Positions 19,460 to 29,062 of a DNA stretch of 64,000 nt are shown piece by piece. The position numbers and the translations under genes are program-made. How positions within the stretch are numbered: the stretch's first letter is position 1; each line of letters starts with the position of its first letter. Under the pieces are notes generated by a model. That model did not search any database, was not told the DNA's origin, and was given only the letters and a program-made list of their open reading frames with translations. Source of the stretch: Psychromonas ingrahamii 37 (GTDB lineage Bacteria; Pseudomonadota; Gammaproteobacteria; Enterobacterales; Psychromonadaceae); contig NC_008709.1 in assembly GCF_000015285.1 (NCBI RefSeq), positions 496,001-560,000 of the forward strand, written 5' to 3'.

Positions 19460-20309
19460 TGGCTAAAAATTAGAGTCGGCAAGCATCCTGACACGGCAAG
19501 CATCACTATAACCAACAGCTATCCTGTTACGTTCCCTTATAAAATCTATTTTCAGGGCTTTGGGGCATAAAAGCGACTTAGAATTTTGAACTAATTATTT
19601 ATTGAGATGACCCCGTTGACGCACGTATTTCTCCCAGTAGCGAGCAAAATAAAAGCTCCTTACAGCAAGTCGATTTGAACCTTCATGCACTGCTTGAAAG
19701 ATTTCGCTAAGTCGCTTTCGCCCCCTTAGCGACTTATAAAACTAAAAATAAATGCCCCAATTCACTTAGCCATGACTATGTTCGATTTCGGGAAAAAGCG
19801 AACGTCGGGATTCGGTGCTAAAAAAAACTTATGCAGCGAAGATCTGCTGTATAGGTTTGTGGTGAGTCCATTATACAATTTTTTTGTCTGGCTGCTCTTT
19901 CCAAATTTTCACAAAATTCCTGCCCAATAATCACCTAAATATAGCTTAATACAGTGCTATTTAGACCAGACCTGACCCTAAAATTCATTGTGAGTAAACA
20001 AAAATAAGAGAATTTTCTTAGTCATTTTTCTGATCTAATTGGCAAAAGAAACACCCCAATTCATGTTCAACCAATAGCAGATATTAATGAATAAAAAATC
20101 GTCAGTTACCAAACAAAGCTAACAAAACTTTACATAATACTAAATGGAAAAATTCAGAAGTCGAAACTATAATCTCATAAATTGATAATATTGGTTGCGG
20201 AGCAAGTTCATTTCTAGACCTTCTCAGGCAATCAAACATAATAACTCGAACAAGAAAAATCACCAGACGCATTAGGATATTGGGACGTTAGGCGAAAAGG
20301 AATAAATAA
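19460..20309. other. 850-bp gap with repeat copy and possible methyltransferase scrap
   Basis: No intact gene seen. An inverted copy of the dispersed repeat lies at about 19630-19735, flanked by roughly complementary GGGGCATAAA and AAATGCCCC stretches (19564 and 19750 regions). On the plus strand near 20186-20225, ATTGGTTGCGGAGCAAGT reads IGCGAS followed by SFLDLL. This recalls the SAM-binding motif of class I methyltransferases, but frames around it are broken. A GTTAGGC lies at 20288, just before the next gene. Confidence 0.45.
19630..19735 (-). repeat. Dispersed repeat copy 1 (inverted)
   Basis: The reverse complement reads GCGAAAGCGACTTAGCGAAA, then TCAAGCAGTGCATGAA and CAAATCGACTT, matching the copies at 22277-22365 and 34070-34172. 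One frame gives GESDLAKSFKQCMKVQIDL in all copies with few changes, so it looks like the tail of a decayed coding sequence. Confidence 0.7.
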
Positions 20310-20822
20310 ATGAATAACAAAATAGATAATAAATACACACGCATTAATCTGCCACCAATAATAAAAAATAATCCGGTTTTATTCACGCAAAGCCTAGAGA
20401 TCAATAATCGGGTTGCATATCATATAATGCTAACACGTCGAAGGTCAGCTATTTATCATTGGCTTCACAGGATATTGGCATGGGGTGTGCCTATTTTATC
20501 TGCTTTTGTTACAGTCCTTTCAAGCGGGAATTTAGAAAGTGATTTCACTAAGGAAAGTGAAATCATTAATGTTGTATTTTACCTAAGTGCGGTAATGACA
20601 ATACTTACTAGTATATATTCAACCGTACAGCCTTACGAAAGGAGAATACGTGCTATAAAATACGCGAATAAACTCTGGCATTTTCATACCGAGTTCCCTT
20701 TAGGCATGGAAAAATTAGGGAAGAGTATTAGTGATGAAACCAATGTTATAAAAGCATGTACGAAGTATCTTTGTGAAAAAAATGACGAGTTAACAATAAT
20801 AATTAATGATTTCAATGGTTGA
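20310..20822 (+). CDS. SLATT/DUF4231-like two-helix membrane protein
   Basis: A 170-aa protein with an AAGGAA site 8 bp upstream. A basic amphipathic N-terminal part (LTRRRSAIYHWLHR) precedes two membrane helices (about residues 52-68 and 88-108), then a helical cytoplasmic tail with YERRIRAIKYANKLWHFHTE. This is the layout of SLATT proteins, proposed pore-forming effectors in nucleotide-signalling immunity and abortive infection. No CD-NTase, SLOG or reverse transcriptase partner is adjacent. It could act alone or with the unknown minus-strand neighbours. The family call is by eye. Confidence 0.55.
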   Translation: MNNKIDNKYTRINLPPIIKNNPVLFTQSLEINNRVAYHIMLTRRRSAIYHWLHRILAWGVPILSAFVTVLSSGNLESDFTKESEIINVVFYLSAVMTILTSIYSTVQPYERRIRAIKYANKLWHFHTEFPLGMEKLGKSISDETNVIKACTKYLCEKNDELTIIINDFNG

Positions 20823-20903
20823 ATCTATTAGATATTATGTGCTGCCCTTAGGATCTGGCTTGCGTTTTGCTATTTTAGGAAAAAGACAAGACCTCGATTA
20901 TGA

Positions 20904-21845
20904 TCATCTTGCCGATACCAAGGTGTCGCGTAGCGGCAATTGCAAGATATACGACAGAGGGTGAGTTTCTTTGTAGTCTATGAGATCACGTTTCTTCTCG
21001 ACATAGTTAATTGCAATCTTACCAATCTCCAAGCCAGCTGCGGAGATCGCAACAGGAGTTAATGCCTGTAGTGGCAAGCCGGACAGTAAAGCTAAAGTAC
21101 TTAGACCAGTCGTTGCGAGCAGTGACTTAGAGCTCAATAAAGTGGATAAAGTACTCGTGACAAGTTTAAAACCGTGCTTCTTGCAGACCTGTTGGTATTC
21201 ATCAATCTGTCGCAGCAAGTCGTCTCTGATGAAATCTACCGACTTATTGCTATAGTTCTTGTACAGGAAAAGGAGAAGATTTCGCAATTTTTTGTCTGAG
21301 TCACTATCACTTTTTAGTTCTAGTATTTGCGGCCATTCCAATTTACTCGTATCGATTAAGTCTAGGTTGCTGAGAGTCAGTTGTACGACTTCATCATTAC
21401 CGAGCCTTGCGAAAGACTGTTCTCTCGTGTCATCATCAAAGGTAGGAATGAGAAAGTGGCCCTTATCAACCATCCCGTTCCTCAGCACTAGCGACGTAAC
21501 AAATTTACTATCTGCCCACGCTTCTTGACTAGATTTTACAACATTTGCAAAGACATTCTCCAGGTAATCTTTAGAATATCGAACGCTCATTGGCGCCTCC
21601 CTCCAAACGTGCCTAATGGTAGCAGTTTGAACCTCACTTGAGCGATCCTCCTCAATATCTACTGCTGACGTTGCACTAAACAATTCAGATAGTTTGTAGT
21701 CTGCGAAGTGAACGGGCTCTCTAAGGATATTGGGAACGTCACCACTCGAATGTGTCGGTACTAACTTGTCGAAATAAAGCGCAGCTTTCTTGTGATCACC
21801 TGTTGAAATAGCGACTGTCGTAGCCTGAGAATTTGTATATATCAT
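20904..21845 (-). CDS. Hypothetical protein, 313 aa
   Basis: I do not recognise this protein. It is soluble for about 225 residues, acidic in the middle, then has small-residue hydrophobic stretches (about residues 240-275, LLATTGLSTLALLSG and ALTPVAISAAGLEIG) that could be a membrane hairpin or buried helices, ending with YVEKKRDLIDYKE. AAGGAAG lies 8 bp before the ATG. Its base and codon use look more balanced and GC-richer than its AT-rich neighbours, which suggests separate arrival. It is convergent with the SLATT-like gene, 81 bp apart. It may be a defence or stress gene, but that is speculation. Confidence 0.65.
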   Translation of the reverse strand: MIYTNSQATTVAISTGDHKKAALYFDKLVPTHSSGDVPNILREPVHFADYKLSELFSATSAVDIEEDRSSEVQTATIRHVWREAPMSVRYSKDYLENVFANVVKSSQEAWADSKFVTSLVLRNGMVDKGHFLIPTFDDDTREQSFARLGNDEVVQLTLSNLDLIDTSKLEWPQILELKSDSDSDKKLRNLLLFLYKNYSNKSVDFIRDDLLRQIDEYQQVCKKHGFKLVTSTLSTLLSSKSLLATTGLSTLALLSGLPLQALTPVAISAAGLEIGKIAINYVEKKRDLIDYKETHPLSYILQLPLRDTLVSAR

Positions 21846-22276
21846 TCATTCACTTCCTTTTATAGAGATACAATATACTGTTGACGCTCTAGTATCGTCC
21901 AGTGTTGACACGCTAGCAGCGTATTAGTGTATTAGTGTGCATTCTAACTAATACCTATTTAAAATTTTATTGATTATCAAAGATTAGACCTTAACAAGCA
22001 TAAAAACAGCTAGATTGCATATATAATTGATCGTAAATTGACTTTCTATATTAGGGAAATGATGCATTTTTATTTATAAAGATCTCTATAAATGCAAACT
22101 GAAAAAAATTAATGTTTTATTTTCAATAAGCTAAACTATTAAGCATCTGCATCAAGTGTTCATTTAATATGCAATAAAAATGGTCAAATTCCCTAAGTGT
22201 GAATAGGATCGCGTCTTGCTTTTTAGTTGGCTACAAATTTGTAGGTTTGTAAGCCGTTATGGAGACGAAAGCACCT

Positions 22277-22365
22277 TAGCGAAATCGTTCAAGCAGTACA
22301 TGAACATTCAAATCGACTTTGCAGGCAAGGGACTTTGATTTTGCTTTTGGAAGAAAACGATCGTA
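22277..22365 (+). repeat. Dispersed repeat copy 2
   Basis: Matches CGAAAGCACCTTAGCGAAAT, TTCAAGCAGTACATGAACAT and CAAATCGACTTTGCAGGCAA against the copies at 19630 (inverted) and 34070. The frame reads DESTLAKSFKQYMNIQIDFA and then stops. It lies in the 640-bp gene-free stretch 21846-22485, which otherwise shows only AT-rich sequence and a terminator. Confidence 0.75.
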
Positions 22366-22402
22366 AATGGGGTAGTATAAACAGATTAATAGAGCAAAAA
22401 CT

Positions 22403-22433
22403 CTAAGGCGCTATGTGCCCCTTTGCGCCTTAG
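22403..22433 (-). terminator. Terminator after the 22486-23268 gene
   Basis: CTAAGGCGC and GCGCCTTAG form a perfect 9-bp stem with a 13-base loop. On the minus strand the stem is followed by AGTTTTTGCT, giving a modest T run downstream of the minus-strand gene. Confidence 0.7.
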
Positions 22434-22485
22434 AAAGCCAAGGTACAAAGGATCCTATAATAAATTTATATACCGTGATAACCCT

Positions 22486-23268
22486 CTAATTGAAGGGGGA
22501 GTATGCATCTCCCTGTATACTATCTTTTTTAAAATCTGAATTTTGGTGGAGGACCATTTTTTGTAGCTTTTCAATATAGTTTTCGGCAGAGTCTGATTTC
22601 AAAAAAAAATTCATTGCCTCATCTTTAGATATTTTAAAATGCGGACTGACTTGAGATGCAGTATCTAGCGCATGATTGACCAATGTATCAGGCTCTACAC
22701 TTCGAAGTTCTATAGTCGTCACTTGTTTTTCCTTTATAAATGCTGAATTAACATCCTCCTCTACAGCAAATATTATCTGAGCGTTTAGAGTGTTATCACG
22801 AATATTTTGAAGGTCGGAAAAGAGTGATATCACACTCTTTCGTTTTTGAAATATAGCACTATCAATCCTATCTAAAATAAGGGTTATTTTTATTTTTGAT
22901 AACTTAATCAGTTGATATGCATCGTACAGACCAATATCGGGCATATTTCCACTTTTATCTATATTTTTTATCTCCTGATGAAGTTTTCTCCTTCTAAAAT
23001 TTGGTTGCTGGCCTGTGAATTCATTGATGAGTTGCGGGTCGTTTTTAAACATCATCCATATTTTATGTGTAAAAATAGTTGTTAGCGATTGCTCTGGGAA
23101 TAATGATAAAATTACAGGGGTGATATTTCTCCTTTCACATACATTAACGAGATCTTGATGCAGAAAAGGTACAGTCGCATTCAACCGTGTCTTTATTAGA
23201 GCAATTATTTTATCTCTTTCGAGAATATCAGCAGCGATGTCATTTCTAGAGTAATACCAATCGATCAT
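22486..23268 (-). CDS. Hypothetical protein resembling part of a P-loop ATPase
   Basis: A 260-aa protein of unknown function. KITLILDRIDSAIFQ (about residues 128-142) looks like a Walker B strand, and NAQIIFAVEED about 30 residues later looks like a sensor strand, as in STAND/ORC-type NTPases. No Walker A (GxxxxGK[ST]) is present. An in-frame stop lies just upstream of the ATG, so this is either a degenerate ATPase or the C-terminal remnant of one. AAGGCG precedes the ATG. It is alone on its strand, with a terminator. Confidence 0.6.
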   Translation of the reverse strand: MIDWYYSRNDIAADILERDKIIALIKTRLNATVPFLHQDLVNVCERRNITPVILSLFPEQSLTTIFTHKIWMMFKNDPQLINEFTGQQPNFRRRKLHQEIKNIDKSGNMPDIGLYDAYQLIKLSKIKITLILDRIDSAIFQKRKSVISLFSDLQNIRDNTLNAQIIFAVEEDVNSAFIKEKQVTTIELRSVEPDTLVNHALDTASQVSPHFKISKDEAMNFFLKSDSAENYIEKLQKMVLHQNSDFKKDSIQGDAYSPFN

Positions 23269-24182
23269 ATCTTTCGCCTTTTTAGTATGGATAATTTACA
23301 AAGACTCAAAGTTAACTTCTGATTTTATTGAGCAATCTAGTGTTATGGCTAAATTATTTTGACCACTAATTTAGAGTAAATCAGTAATAATTTCTAGCTC
23401 GGTTTGTGCCCCATAGCGCCTCAGCGGGTGAAAATTTACATGCTCGATTTTTCCCGCCAGTGAGCGTTAATAGCTCACGCTAAAATCATCCCCAAAGAGA
23501 ATAAAATCGAAGTTCCTTCTCAATGAAATCGATCCTAATGGTCCTTCCAGGTTGATGCGGAGTTTGAAAATAAGTGACTGGCAATGAACTAATCATAGCG
23601 TTATTTAAAAAGCTATTTACGAAGTAGTCGTCGGCATATATCAAACGCATAAAAATCACTGTATCCACTATAAAGCGATTTATTTTTCGCTAAAAATGAC
23701 ATCGTTTCAAATCAATATCAGCCTCCGTAATTACTCTCTTTTAGTCTAATATTTCGATGTTATTAAGTCGTTTTACGCCACGTTTACGCCTAAAGGGGCG
23801 GGAGCCTTTGTAAGTAGGGGGCTGGTGTCGGATATTTTATCCGTAGTATTGCTAAATAGGGCATTTCCCGTTTGCTTATAAACATCCTTAATTAGCCACT
23901 AACTTTACTGAGGGTCAGACGAGGTGATTTATGCCACTCATAATTATTATTGCACCAGAAATATAAGGTGTTTTCTGCCTTTCTACAGAAATTGGTGCTT
24001 ATGTCATAAGATGATTTTCAATTAGCGTGACACTAGAGTAAGGTCACGGCAAAATCACAAAATAGTCAGCTAAGTATTTGTATGTAAATCAATCTACCTA
24101 TAAAAGATTGTTAGCTGAAGTTTTTCACAGTACGTCTCCCTAGGCTGGGGATATTTAAAGTAATCAATTTTTTGAGGTAAGG
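23269..24182. other. 914-bp gap with repeat fragments
   Basis: No convincing gene. A short minus-strand frame (23486-23668) contains IRIDFIEKELRFYSLWG, which resembles the IQIDFAGK.LYF frame of the dispersed repeat, so this may be a diverged fourth copy. The paired GGCGTAA motif lies in inverse orientation at 23773-23790. The rest is AT-rich upstream sequence of the lipase-like gene. Confidence 0.5.
23773..23790 (-). promoter_or_regulatory. Paired GGCGTAA motif, internal copy C (inverted)
   Basis: The reverse complement reads GGCGTAAACGTGGCGTAA, identical to 14370-14387; a preceding A extends the identity to 19 bases. Copies B and C face each other across about 9.4 kb. Confidence 0.6.
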
Positions 24183-26501
24183 ATGCCGAGTAAAAACTAT
24201 CTACGTTTTATATTTTTATTATTTTCTTTAAGTACATTGTTTGCTTGTGGTGGAGGTGATTCACCTGATGATAGTGAAAAAAGTACAGAGCAGCTCCAAC
24301 CGACTACAAAGTCATATTCAATTACTGTCATCGATGGTTATTTAAAGTTTGCCAGTGCTTGGTTAGATTTAAATAATGATGGTAAACAAGATGCCGATGA
24401 ACCGACTACAACCACTCAAGAAAATGGTAAAGGGATATTCACTTTATCATCGGATATAGATCCAAAAAAATATAGTGTTTTAGTGTTTGCTGAAGCAGGA
24501 AAAACATTTGATGAGAGTTTAAATGGTTTTGTCGAAAATGATTATATTTTAGCTTCCCCTGAAGGGGAGCAGGTTATTACTCCTATTACGACGCTTGTCT
24601 ATTTAAAAAGTAGAAACCAAGAAGATAAAAAAAGTAGTGCATCGCAGCTAAGATTGCAGTTGAATTTAAGTTCTCAGAATCTACATGAGGACTTTATTGC
24701 TTCAGGTAATATTGAACAGACTACTTTAGCCGCTGATTTAGTTCGTTTATCTTTAATGCCGGAATCAAGATCAGACATACCAAACTTAATTAAGGACCCT
24801 CAAGTCATCCTTGATGATCTTACTGAGTACATGACAATTCGAAAACAAGGTAATAATCAACGAGTGGTTAGGGATACCGCAGGAAATTTCGCGAGTGATA
24901 CGGATAAAGATGATATTGCCGATCCAGATGATACTGACATCGATGGTGATAACACATTAAATACACAGGATAAATTCCCTTATGATTCAATGGAATGGGT
25001 AGATTTAGATGACGATAACGTGGGAGACAATAGTGATAACGACATCGATGGTGATGGTATTCTCAATGATGAAGATGAAAATCCTCTTTTAGCAGAATTT
25101 TATACAGCTCAGAATCCAGGTGATTTAACCATACCGGGTACAATTTCAGATGATATTTTTCAGAACAAGTGGCAATATTTTGTCGTTAACTCACCTGCCG
25201 AAATAATGCTTAATATTAGTTTAGAATATTTATCTGGAGATGTGGATTTATATGTACAGCAGAATAAAATTCCGACTAAATTTGATTATCAATGCCGTTC
25301 TAATTTAAGTAACACACAAGCAGAAAAATGTATAGAGCGCGTGACTGAAGGTGGCGTTTACTATATCGCGCTGTTTGCCCGGGAAGATTCAAATTTTAAA
25401 TTATCTGTGATTACTGAAGAGGTCAAAAAGAATAAAGCAATGCTGTTACTGCATGGATTAGCCTCTGATCCTGGTACGTGGAAGGATATGATTGATGATG
25501 ACAGTTTTTTTAATGGTAAGTGTCAAATATTAACTGTAGATAATATTCCGTTATCCACAGTGGAAACAAATCAAGATGGCATTAGTTGTTTCAATTTAGA
25601 GTTTGGATCTTTTGATAGAGGATCGAATTTTTCTGCAGCAGGACTGGATAATAAACGCTGTATTCCTATTTCTGGCTGTAATGGCGATTATACGACTTTT
25701 GAGGGCTTGGGCTACGAAGTCAAAGGCGCAATTAAGCGTATAGTTGAGCACTTAGGGCAAGATACTGAGATTTTTATCTTCGGCCATAGTCGAGGTGGTT
25801 TAGCCGCGCGTGCTTATTTACAAAATCAGCAAGATGTTAATAAATCACTTGTGAAAGGTTTTGCAACCACAGGAACACCTCATCAAGGCTCACCGTTAGG
25901 GCGATTTTACGCTTATATGGCAGAAAATTGTGTGCCAAAAAACACATATCGTCAAGATGGGAGCAAGTGTGAAGATAATTGGGAAATGGTTGAAATGCTT
26001 TATGGTACAAGGACCTTCTTTTTGTATAACTATTCGAAAGACTATCAAATGGATTTGCAAGCACCTGGTATTGACTTCTTATCTCCAGATTCATCATCAA
26101 TAAAAAATTTAAATGAAAACCTATCAGGCATGATGAATTTAACCACAGGAGCTTTAGTGTATGAAGGTACTGAATTTGGGCTTCTAGGGGAAGATGTAAA
26201 GTTTTTGTTTGACTATGATTTATATGACTATCACAGTGGTGTAGGTGATCATCCACACCCAGATACGTTAACATATATTGAGAATGGTCAAACTAGAGCA
26301 TCATTTATTGGTGACGGTATAGTGCCAGTGTATAGCCAAAAGCTAAGTTTGCTGCTGGAAAATAAAGGACTGGTCGTTACCAAAGAAGGAGTTAATAAAA
26401 CTAGTAATATATTACATACGGAAGAAACGTCACAAGTGACAGATATTGATTGGCTTTTTGAAGGCTTATATCCAACATTAGGCTGGGGATTAAAAGAATG
26501 A
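24183..26501 (+). CDS. Large lipase-like lipoprotein (Ca-binding repeats, PPC domain, alpha/beta hydrolase)
   Basis: A 772-aa protein with a lipoprotein signal (STLFAC, Cys at about 22) and a poly-Gly/Asp linker. Asp-rich calcium-binding repeats (about residues 238-300, DTDIDGDNTLN, DNDIDGDGILN) resemble thrombospondin type 3 repeats. A PPC-type beta domain (about 310-415, GDVDLYV) follows, then an alpha/beta hydrolase starting AMLLLHGLASDPGTW, with the nucleophile in FGHSRGG (about 534) and GTPHQGSPLG after it. It is probably a surface or periplasmic lipase/esterase; the substrate is unknown. The stop overlaps the next gene (ATGA), so the pair is coupled. Confidence 0.8.
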   Translation: MPSKNYLRFIFLLFSLSTLFACGGGDSPDDSEKSTEQLQPTTKSYSITVIDGYLKFASAWLDLNNDGKQDADEPTTTTQENGKGIFTLSSDIDPKKYSVLVFAEAGKTFDESLNGFVENDYILASPEGEQVITPITTLVYLKSRNQEDKKSSASQLRLQLNLSSQNLHEDFIASGNIEQTTLAADLVRLSLMPESRSDIPNLIKDPQVILDDLTEYMTIRKQGNNQRVVRDTAGNFASDTDKDDIADPDDTDIDGDNTLNTQDKFPYDSMEWVDLDDDNVGDNSDNDIDGDGILNDEDENPLLAEFYTAQNPGDLTIPGTISDDIFQNKWQYFVVNSPAEIMLNISLEYLSGDVDLYVQQNKIPTKFDYQCRSNLSNTQAEKCIERVTEGGVYYIALFAREDSNFKLSVITEEVKKNKAMLLLHGLASDPGTWKDMIDDDSFFNGKCQILTVDNIPLSTVETNQDGISCFNLEFGSFDRGSNFSAAGLDNKRCIPISGCNGDYTTFEGLGYEVKGAIKRIVEHLGQDTEIFIFGHSRGGLAARAYLQNQQDVNKSLVKGFATTGTPHQGSPLGRFYAYMAENCVPKNTYRQDGSKCEDNWEMVEMLYGTRTFFLYNYSKDYQMDLQAPGIDFLSPDSSSIKNLNENLSGMMNLTTGALVYEGTEFGLLGEDVKFLFDYDLYDYHSGVGDHPHPDTLTYIENGQTRASFIGDGIVPVYSQKLSLLLENKGLVVTKEGVNKTSNILHTEETSQVTDIDWLFEGLYPTLGWGLKE

Positions 26502-27562
26502 AATATTTTGCAATAGCTGTATTTATCGTATTAATAGGTGCAGTGATAGGTACCTGGTCCAATGCGTCAAGCACTTTGCCAGCTGAGCAACTTGCGATGA
26601 AGGTAAAAGCGGCGTCTGCTGATTTGGACATTGCAAAGAGCCAAGAGCAAAGTATACCTTTATCACCTGTAGAAGAAGAGGTTGAAGATTCAGCATTTAA
26701 AAGTGCACCAAAAGAAGCCGAGTCAATATTGATTTCACAAAAGCAAGCATTGCAGATTATTGATGATAATTTATACAATGCTATAAATAATCAGGTGGTA
26801 GATGTCACGGCGGAGAGAGAATTGTTGGATTACTTACGAAAAACCAACAATGAGCAAGTTTATCTGTTTATTATGGAAAAATTAGAGAGTACTAACAAGG
26901 GGAATAAAAGTGATGATCGATTAATTGAATATGCTTTAAGCTTATTGGCTGCCGTTGATTCTCCTCGAGCAAGTGAACTTTTTTTTAATGTTGTTAGGCA
27001 AGATGATTGGTCAGGATCTAATGCTATTTATTCGGTCAGAAGTTCTATTTCGAGATTAGCCCGTAATAATAATAATAATTATAATTCTTTAATTCAACAA
27101 ACCTTTACCCAAGTTAATGATGAAAATCCTTTTCTAAATGAGCTGGCAGTAGCGATTGCCGAAGATGCAGAAATAGAACAAGTTGACTACTTAATTAGCT
27201 ATGTTGATAGCCCTTTAAAAAATAAAAGTGCAGTGATTAATCAAGCAATGCACAGTATAAATAAAGAGTCTCTTGTCCCTCATATAACCACTTATATCTC
27301 AGATAGTTCCTCAAGTAGCGTACAAAATGTAGCATTGAATACCTTGGCGAATATGGGGCAATATGAAGCAGCATCAGCTTTGATAGCGTGGAGTTCGACA
27401 CAGAGAATTGAGGCAAAAAAACAAGTGGAATCGTTGTTTACTATTGCATTAGCTAGAAGTCCATCGACGCAACGTGCTATTGAAAAAGAGATCTTATTCT
27501 ATGAGTTTACTAGCGAAGAATTAAAACAAACGATTATAAATCTATCCTCTTTTTTTAAATAA
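26498..27562 (+). CDS. Membrane-anchored helical-repeat protein coupled to the lipase
   Basis: A 354-aa protein with an N-terminal membrane anchor (about residues 3-22), a low-complexity linker rich in Glu and Ser, then helical pairs of HEAT-like character up to the end (for example SVQNVALNTLANMGQYEAASALI). It begins inside the stop of the lipase gene. Classical lipase-specific foldases (Lif) are also membrane-anchored helical proteins encoded right after their lipase, but I do not see the Lif motif here. It is a plausible lipase folding, secretion or inhibition partner; function inferred from position only. Confidence 0.65.
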   Translation: MKYFAIAVFIVLIGAVIGTWSNASSTLPAEQLAMKVKAASADLDIAKSQEQSIPLSPVEEEVEDSAFKSAPKEAESILISQKQALQIIDDNLYNAINNQVVDVTAERELLDYLRKTNNEQVYLFIMEKLESTNKGNKSDDRLIEYALSLLAAVDSPRASELFFNVVRQDDWSGSNAIYSVRSSISRLARNNNNNYNSLIQQTFTQVNDENPFLNELAVAIAEDAEIEQVDYLISYVDSPLKNKSAVINQAMHSINKESLVPHITTYISDSSSSSVQNVALNTLANMGQYEAASALIAWSSTQRIEAKKQVESLFTIALARSPSTQRAIEKEILFYEFTSEELKQTIINLSSFFK

Positions 27563-27592
27563 GAAAAAATTGAGGAATATATTCGAATATTC

Positions 27593-28116
27593 TACGCTGT
27601 TTGGGATGTTCTACTATAAGGAGTGAAGGGCATAAGTGTCGGATCTGTTTCAACCAATATTTTTTCTAACTGTCTTGTTATTATATTGATAGATTCAACA
27701 TCATTTACTCTCAGTGCAGACTGTGCTTCTTTAGATAACTGAAAAACTTTAGATAAGGCACTTCGTGTTTGCTAGGTCAATGGATTTGTGACTTGGAGGT
27801 CGAAGTCTGAAAGCTGTTCGCTCGCTAACTTATGTAGTGATATTCCAGGCCAAAATAAATTATCTACGGGAGACATATAAGTGCTAATTTGCTCAGAGGT
27901 CAGTCAGGCTTTGAATTAACACGCTCTAAATAGACTTGCATATAGCCTTGTGCTAATTCATCCATAGGGTCTAGTGCACATTCTATTTTCACGAGTGCAG
28001 TTGTTGAGTGGGTGTGAAGAAGTTTACTGGCGGATTTAAGATATAAGCGTTTTTTATAGTCATGATTTGTTCTTTATTGATGCTTCGAGCCTTAAAGCGT
28101 GAATAGTAGCGGCCAT
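27593..28116 (-). pseudogene. Decayed hypothetical gene with two frameshifts and one stop
   Basis: Reading the minus strand, ATG at 28116 follows an AAGG site and gives MAATIHALRLEASIKNK. A shift then leads into DYKKRLYLKSASKLLHTHS and ALDPMDELAQGYMQVYLERV. A second shift at about 27903 leads into EQISTYMSPVDNLFWPG. A TAG at 27772-27774 interrupts, and the frame continues QTRSALSKVFQLSKEAQ to a final TAG at 27593. Joined, it would be about 175 aa. I do not recognise the family. It fills most of the gap between the lipase pair and the ABC transporter. Confidence 0.75.
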
Positions 28117-28282
28117 TTTACCTTATTTTTTTGAGTTAAGTATTTGATTATTTCAGGAGGAGAAACCCCTTTGAGGAAAAACAATGACCAACCAAATGGA
28201 TACGTGCGGGATAACATCTGTAAATCGAACGCTCCTCATAATATAGAGCACACTTCTATTTACAGAAATTCCGAGAAATATT

Positions 28283-29062
28283 TTATGGAGTATGGCAGCC
28301 AGGCGCAATGAACTGACGCGCACGCTCAGTCTGTGGATTATTAAAGAAGACCTCAGGAGGAGAAACCTCTCGGATCAACCCTCTATCCATAAATACTATG
28401 CTATCAGCCACATCACTGGCAAAATTCATCTCATGTGTTACCACAACCATCGTCATACCGTCTTTAGCCAGCTCTCGCATTACACTCAATACCTCGTTCA
28501 CCATTTCAGGATCCAAGGCGCTGGTTGGCTCATCAAATAGCAGTACTTTTGGCTCCATCGCCAAGGCTCGGCTAATCGCTACTCGTTGTTTTTGCCCCCC
28601 AGAAAGTGTATGGGGGTAGACGTGGAGCTTATCTTCTAAGCCCACACGTTTTAATAGTGTTTTTCCCATCTGCTCTGCCTCAATCTTAGAGCGTCCCAAC
28701 ACATTGATCGGTGCTATCGTTACATTTTCTAATACCGTTAAATGAGGCCAAAGAGCAAAATGCTGAAACACCATACAGATATTAGTTCTCACTTTATTTA
28801 GCGCTCGACTACTTGCCCTCTTCCCATTAGCTTTTTTGCTACTTTGGCCAATGACTACACCGTCAATCCTTATTTCTCCACTGCTGGGATGTTCCAACCA
28901 GTTTAAACAGCGTAAAAATGTTGATTTTCCCGAACCACTAGGACCAAGAATGCAGGTTGTCGTACCCGAGAGGATATCAATATTGATATCCCTGAGCACT
29001 TCTACGCCGTCGAAGTCTTTATTGAGGTTTTTTACCGAAATGACAATAGATTGATCATCCAT
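28283..29062 (-). CDS. Polar amino acid ABC transporter, ATP-binding protein
   Basis: A 259-aa ATPase of the GlnQ/HisP type. Walker [10 protein letters not shown] (about residue 40), signature LSGGQKQR (about 150), Walker [14 protein letters not shown], and a switch His in VVVTHEM. It powers uptake of a polar amino acid or related compound through the two permeases upstream. It overlaps the preceding permease gene by 8 bp and is the last gene of the six-gene minus-strand operon. Confidence 0.93.
   Translation of the reverse strand: MDDQSIVISVKNLNKDFDGVEVLRDINIDILSGTTTCILGPSGSGKSTFLRCLNWLEHPSSGEIRIDGVVIGQSSKKANGKRASSRALNKVRTNICMVFQHFALWPHLTVLENVTIAPINVLGRSKIEAEQMGKTLLKRVGLEDKLHVYPHTLSGGQKQRVAISRALAMEPKVLLFDEPTSALDPEMVNEVLSVMRELAKDGMTMVVVTHEMNFASDVADSIVFMDRGLIREVSPPEVFFNNPQTERARQFIAPGCHTP

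Noticed and set aside
20280-20300. GTTAGGC before the SLATT-like gene as an integron cassette boundary
   Set aside because: No matching attC inverse core or second recombination site follows the gene, and no integron integrase is present.
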